A stretch of DNA of 64,000 nt, taken from Papilionanthe hookeriana x Papilionanthe teres. Its lineage: Eukaryota > Streptophyta > Magnoliopsida > Asparagales > Orchidaceae. The DNA lies in NCBI GenBank assembly GCA_022702705.1, contig CM040423.1:41632070-41696069 (forward strand), given 5' to 3'. The position numbers and the translations under genes were made by a program. Positions 59,711-64,000 of this stretch are shown in pieces; the stretch's first letter is position 1, and every line of letters starts with the position of its first letter. Under the pieces are notes generated by a model that saw only the letters and a program-made list of their open reading frames with translations, did no database searches and was not told where the DNA came from.

Positions 59711-60047
59711 GGACGCAGGCGACGCGCCGGACGTAGACGACGCGCAAAGTAAAGGAAGAAGGCGCGGATGGCGCGCAGGAAGCAGGAACAGGAAGCAGCG
59801 GACGATGCAGACGAACTCGTGGTTAGGGTCGAACGCGTTGAAAGCTTCCTTCACGCCGAAGATACCAGCGGAGAAGTAGAGCGGTGCGAAGAGCCGAGCG
59901 ATGCGGGAAGTAGATGAGCCAAACAAACACTCAACGCGAGCAGATCACACAGCTTCTGGATGAAGCAGATCGCAGGAAGAAGACGCAGCAATGAAGGCTG
60001 CTCGAAAAAAAAAGAAACTCCAGAAAATTCTTAGGTCTCTGATACCA

Positions 60048-60272
60048 TGTGGGAAATCAGAGAAGAGGAAAGTTATTCTGTATTTTATTACTTTGAATTG
60101 GTAATACAAGTTGTTATATAGAGGAGATTACAGATGAATAAAAAGGAAACTATCTACACTAATTCTCGATTTAAGGGATTACAAATTAATACAAATTAAT
60201 ACAAATTAATACAAATTGATTCTTAATTTATTCTCCCAATCTATTTACAGGATAAATCTGGAAACTTCAACA
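60048..60272 (-). repeat. 5' LTR of the minus-strand copia element
   Basis: Minus-strand reading runs from TGTTGAAGTTTCC to CTCTGATTTCCCACA, next to the primer-binding site TGGTATCAGAG. It is 225 bp. Confidence 0.88.
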
Positions 60273-60277
60273 ATAAT

Positions 60278-61081
60278 GCCTAAATATTCAAATATTTTGA
60301 TAATGCCGCAAATGGTTTTCTTGGTCATTTGAAGCTTAGTTTATTGCAAATTTTTTAAATGGAGTCATTAATGATACCTGTAATAGTAACAAAATAACTT
60401 TAAACATGGTGGCCTAAAGCATTGGAGGTAATCCCAACTTCCACCGCCCCACTAATTTGCTGCATCATTGATTCTTGATCTTAATCTTAGGTAGTTATAA
60501 AATCTTGGGTCATTTCATAACAGTCATTATCATTAGTCAATGCTCATCATCATCCCCCTAAGCGTTGTCCCTTTTGATGTTCACGTTTTGAATCCTCTTT
60601 TTTTATTCTTTCTTGTTATGTGTTGTTTAAAGTTTGTGTCTATTCTTCTCAAATTGTTTTGAGCAACTTCTATCCAAGTATTCTTAGGTTCAAATTTTTA
60701 ATAATTTAATGATATAAATTTTATTAACTCATTTAATGATTGTTTTTCTTTCCCTTTGTTTTATTTATCCAATTAACCTTGGTCTATTTTAAATCTTTTT
60801 ATTTTCGGTAGATGTCATTCTCAGATTTTTATTATACTCAACTTTGAAATTAATATGGCTTTTTTATAACCTATCGAGCCAAATATTCATATAATAATTG
60901 TAGTTTTTAGAGTCCATTGCATGCTAAAATCATGCATATTGTCATCTTCTTTGTCAAATTGTATCTGGTGAAAACCTGGCGCTGTCAACTAGTTTAAATA
61001 ATTAAATAGACCCAAAGATTGATAGAGTTGTCTATCGTGCTATTTTGCCACTATTTATGATTGTAAATTTTTAAGTCTTTC
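60278..61081. other. AT-rich spacer between two copia elements
   Basis: AT-rich DNA with TTTTATT-rich runs. I see no gene, domain or repeat boundary in it. Confidence 0.5.
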
Positions 61082-61309
61082 TGTTAGAATATTAAAATAA
61101 TAACTGTTATCCCTAGCCGTTATTAATATGCAGATTCTCCTTTATTTACTACTATTTGCTTTCCTATTTCTTTTTATTATGTTTTTATTTCTTTCATAAT
61201 CCATTTTATTCTATTTTTATTTCTTTCCTTATAAGTGCCCCTTGTAATTGGTTTTATATACCATTTTTTCTATCAATAAGATATGTTATTCTATTCCAAT
61301 ATTTCAACA
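61082..61309 (+). repeat. 5' LTR of the right-edge copia element
   Basis: The 228-bp sequence starts TGTTAGAATATT and ends ATTTCAACA. A target duplication cannot be tested because the 3' end is outside the window. Confidence 0.8.
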
Positions 61310-61759
61310 TGGTATTAGAGCCGAGATCTAACCTTAGATCCCACACACCGCCAGCCTTTCGACCCTTCTCTGCAGGGTCTCCTGCAGGAACTGCTAGCCA
61401 CTGGTCCTCCCAACCGAAGTCTGTAGCCCCAGCCCTCCTTGCTGTCTACTACAGCCGTTGACCTTCTCTCTGCAAGTGCAGAGCCTCTCGCCAGCCGTCC
61501 CTACAGGTCCTCCTTGTTGTTTTCTCCGGCGGCTGGTCTCTCTACTGCAGTTGTACGAATTACCTTTTTTTATTTTTTTATTTTTTATTTTTATTTAATA
61601 TCCGACAGCTTGTGACCTAAAACTGAAGTTCGGCGATGTGTCGGAATCCCTACCAAATTTCGTTTGGCTCGGTTAGAATCACGGCGGACTTCTCCGACAT
61701 TGAGCCATGCTCAGAAAGAGTTTTGATTCCATCGGAGGTTCAACTCCGATCTCTGTTTA

Positions 61760-62630
61760 GACTGGAGCACCAGAAACCAACACGAACTTCTTGATCAAAA
61801 TTCACAAACTGAATGACATGAACTTTCTCCAATGGTTTCAAGCGGCGTCCTTATTCATCAAAGGACGCAGAAAATTTGGTCACCTCACATGCATGATCTG
61901 TGAACCTCCAAAGACTGACCCAACATATGGAGCTTGAGAAATGGATAACTCCATAGTCATGTTGTGGCTGATCAACTCCATGAAATCATCGATTGGTATT
62001 TCATATATGTTCCTTCCGCTAGTCCCCATTGGACGACAATCTGTGATATCTACTTGGATGTAGGAACTCTAGCCAACTCTATGAGGTGTCTAAGAAGAGA
62101 CAAAATAAGGATCAAAGACCATGACTAGTAATACAATGACCTGGTTGCACTATGAATGGAATGCGACATTTACTACAACTACACTTGAGACTATTTAACC
62201 GACCTTTATCTCTTCTAGATAATTGTAGAAAAGGATCGCTTGTTCCAATATTTGGCAAGTCTCGACAAAGACCTTGACGAAGACTGAGGTTGAATTCTTG
62301 GTCGGGATTCTCTTTCTTCTGCTCACGTTGCTTTCACCAAGATCTGCCACAGAGAGCTGGAGACTTTTCATGCTCGGTACTTCCACCCTTCAACTGAATC
62401 GTTCGCCTTGGTCTCTAATAGTGTTCAGCCCACTCGGGCAAGTTACTCCACTTGTGATTACTATCACAAACCCAACCAAACTCGTGAATAGTATTGGAAG
62501 CTTCATGGATAATCGACGTACAAATCCTCAGCCAAATCCTTTACTGCCAGTAGTCTTACTACGACATCAGAGTCTACCACGGTTTAATTGGCTCCTACCC
62601 AAAACATTTTAGAATTCCCCGGCTCTCTAA
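61760..62630 (+). pseudogene. copia gag remnant
   Basis: TNFLIKIHKLNDMNFLQW, AASLFIKGRRKFGHLT and PPKTDPTYGA are followed by a stop, then MDNSIVMLWLINSMKSSIG. This is the start of a copia gag (UBN2-like). Further on CDYYHKPNQTRE and YWKLHG resemble the degraded zinc-knuckle region (knuckle ligands mostly lost). Stops at several points. Confidence 0.82.
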
Positions 62631-62681
62631 AAAGTCAGATGGAGCACTTAATCAAGCTACTCGGATCCAATTAGTTCTCTG

Positions 62682-63970
62682 TTGGCCCGTCGACCTCACA
62701 TGTTTCGTCAATGTACTATCCCTATGACACTCACATCTTTTTCCTCCTCCAATCTATGGATTATTGATTTAGGTGCCAATGACCATATGTCTGGATTCTC
62801 GCAAACTTTCTCGACATACTGTCCATGTTTTAGAAAAGATACAGCCAAAATTGCAGATGACTCCTATAATTCTATTGCTGGTAAATAGTTTGTTGTTCTA
62901 ACGACCGATCTAACTGTGGAATCTATCTTACATGTACTGTTGAAGTGTAACCTTTTATTTGTTTGTAAGTTGACACATAACATTGATTGCGTTTCTCACT
63001 CCCGATGTTTGTGTATTTCAGGATTTTCATTGAAGGAGTATGATTGGAACGGCTAAACGGGTAGCTTGACTCTACTACTTCCAAGAGAAAAGCAAGAAGA
63101 ACGATGACATACCACTCAGTAGTTGTAGCCCATCTCGAGTCACTGAATGTCCCATTATACTGTTGCATTGTCTTTTGGGTCACCCCAGTTTCCAATATTT
63201 TAAATATTTATATCCATTGATATTTTATAATCAAAGTCTCTCTAGTTTCAGGTGTGAGATATGTTAGTTAACCAAGCATCATCGGGTTCATTATCCAACC
63301 CACTTTTACATACCATCCGCTCTTTTTTCACTCATTCACAGTAATGTATGGGACCCTTTCACAGTGCCAACTACACCAATAAACGATGGTTCCCTACTTT
63401 GATTGATGACCACACTCAAATTATGTGGGTCTATATTTTAAAGACAAATTAGACGTTATCACTTTCAAAAACTGTTACACCTTTATTTTGACCTAATTCA
63501 AAACTCTAATTCAGGTTTTTCGGATCGACATTGATCGTGAGTTTTTAACTTTATTTAGGTGAATTCTTCGTAAGGGCATCCTCCACCATAGCTCGAGTAC
63601 GAACACTCCTCAATAGAATGGGGTAGCAAAATGAAAAACTGACATCTCCTCGATGTTGCTCGCTTCATTATGTTTCGGTCTAATGCCCCCAAAACGTTTT
63701 TGAAATAATGTCATATTGACTGTCATCCATCTCACAAATAGAGTTCCCTCTAAAATTTACAAATCGTCTTCATGGCATGCTTTCCTGGGTTCTCTCCACT
63801 TTAGATTCTAAAATTTTTAGGTGCACAACCTTTGGTCGGAACACTAACCTTACTCGGAATAAACTTGATCTCAGATCTATAAAATGTGTCTTTCTAGGGT
63901 ACCCCGCCACTCAAAAAGGGTCTCGGCACCTTGATGCCATCACAAACAAAATTCTATGCCTCCTTTTTTG
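62682..63970 (+). pseudogene. copia protease and integrase remnant
   Basis: NLWIIDLGANDHMSGF (62742-62789) is the aspartic protease site with DSG changed to DLG. GAG-pre-integrase follows near 63170 (LGHPSFQYFKYLYP, then CEIC). The integrase core has HSNVWDPFTVPTT (the family Asp replaced by Asn), IDDHTQIMWVYILK, a REF segment and NTPQ.NGVA. The frame at 63777-63971 ends in NLTRNKLDLRSIKCVFLGYP and ATQKGSRHLD, the usual segment after the core. Frameshifts and stops throughout. Confidence 0.85.
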
Positions 63971-64000
63971 AAAGTATTCCATATTTTACTAACTCGACCT

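Larger units (their letters stand above)
54988..60272 (-). mobile_element. Complete but decayed Ty1/copia element, minus strand
   Basis: LTRs at 54988-55202 (3') and 60048-60272 (5') are flanked by perfect 5-bp duplications ATAAT (54983-54987 and 60273-60277). On the minus strand a primer-binding site TGGTATCAGAG (60047-60037) adjoins the 5' LTR, and a polypurine tract TGATGGGGAG adjoins the 3' LTR. The interior is full of stops and small indels, but copia signals remain: SDHA-like protease remnant near 58420, RPDISY-like reading near 55850, AEFRAIAQGLCELLWLKII near 55520 and an RNase H end (NLIQHDMTK) near 55400. The interior is richer in CpG than its AT-rich flanks. Confidence 0.85.
61082..64000 (+). 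mobile_element. Decayed Ty1/copia element, cut by the window end
   Basis: A 5' LTR (61082-61309, TGTTAGAATATTAAAA to TATTTCAACA) is followed by the primer-binding site TGGTATTAGAGCC (61310-61322). Plus-strand domains appear in copia order with stops: gag, protease, GAG-pre-integrase and integrase. The reverse transcriptase, RNase H and 3' LTR would lie beyond the window. It belongs to a different copia lineage from the element at 26173-31521, as the gag and LTR sequences are dissimilar. Confidence 0.85.

Noticed and set aside
59645..59926. Cysteine/alanine-rich minus-strand frame near the copia 5' end
   Set aside because: It lies in the untranslated leader and overlaps a GATGGCGCA tandem repeat; no gag similarity.
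1..64000. Bacterial-type features: CRISPR arrays, operons, Shine-Dalgarno sites, rRNA, prophage
   Set aside because: The sequence is plant nuclear DNA with introns and plant retrotransposons. No spaced direct-repeat array or rRNA was seen, and no tRNA gene could be supported by eye.

Overview
This is a plant nuclear window, almost certainly from an angiosperm and possibly a monocot. It has spliced genes with GT-AG introns, AT-rich intergenic DNA, long AT/GA/TACA microsatellites and layers of plant transposons. Only one gene can be rebuilt completely: ORC6, subunit 6 of the origin recognition complex, at 19407-21565 on +. It has ten exons that join in frame to 289 codons. Two consensus E2F sites lie upstream, and its leader region is duplicated.

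Layout. 0-1.9 kb: fragments of a non-LTR retrotransposon (LINE) ORF1 on both strands plus microsatellites. 1.9-4.8 kb: a complete non-coding LTR element (381/382-bp LTRs, GTTCT target duplication) carrying a 48-bp hairpin array; each LTR contains a second copy of its own polypurine tract and tip. 4.8-12.3 kb: gene-poor DNA. 12.3-13.1 kb: a fold-back block and an (AT)n tract. 14.6-16.0 kb: a third LINE ORF1 fragment. 16.5-18.5 kb: a hAT-type non-autonomous element with an 8-bp target duplication, a long-TIR Mutator-like MITE, and two decayed relatives of the hAT element. 18.7-21.6 kb: ORC6. 22.7-25.5 kb: exon-like pieces of an unidentified minus-strand gene or pseudogene.

26.2-31.5 kb: a complete but dead Ty1/copia element (612/623-bp LTRs, GGGCT target duplication) with a 248-bp tandem duplication in its integrase region. 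33.2-35.0 kb: a Ty3/gypsy leader and gag remnant beside a broken trihelix transcription-factor copy. 35.4-42.2 kb: the first two exons of a multi-pass membrane protein of the TPRA1/CAND2 type, split by a 6.3-kb intron holding a copia fragment, a 1.27-kb inverted-repeat element and a 242-bp MITE; no later exon was recognised. 46.7-50.3 kb: a gag-only gypsy derivative on -. 51.0-52.1 kb: the coiled-coil exon of an NBS-LRR resistance gene between TIR-like ends with two strong palindromes. 52.3 kb: a 127-bp LINE 3' tail with a 17-bp target duplication. 55.0-60.3 kb: a complete decayed copia element on - (ATAAT target duplication). 61.1 kb to the window end: a decayed copia element on +, cut by the window edge.

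The genes do not form a pathway. ORC6 acts in DNA replication licensing; the CAND2-like and NBS-LRR pieces are membrane and immune gene fragments. The main interest is transposon architecture and its effect on neighbouring genes. Coordinates and splice sites were read by eye without alignment, so boundaries of decayed elements are approximate unless a target duplication fixes them.
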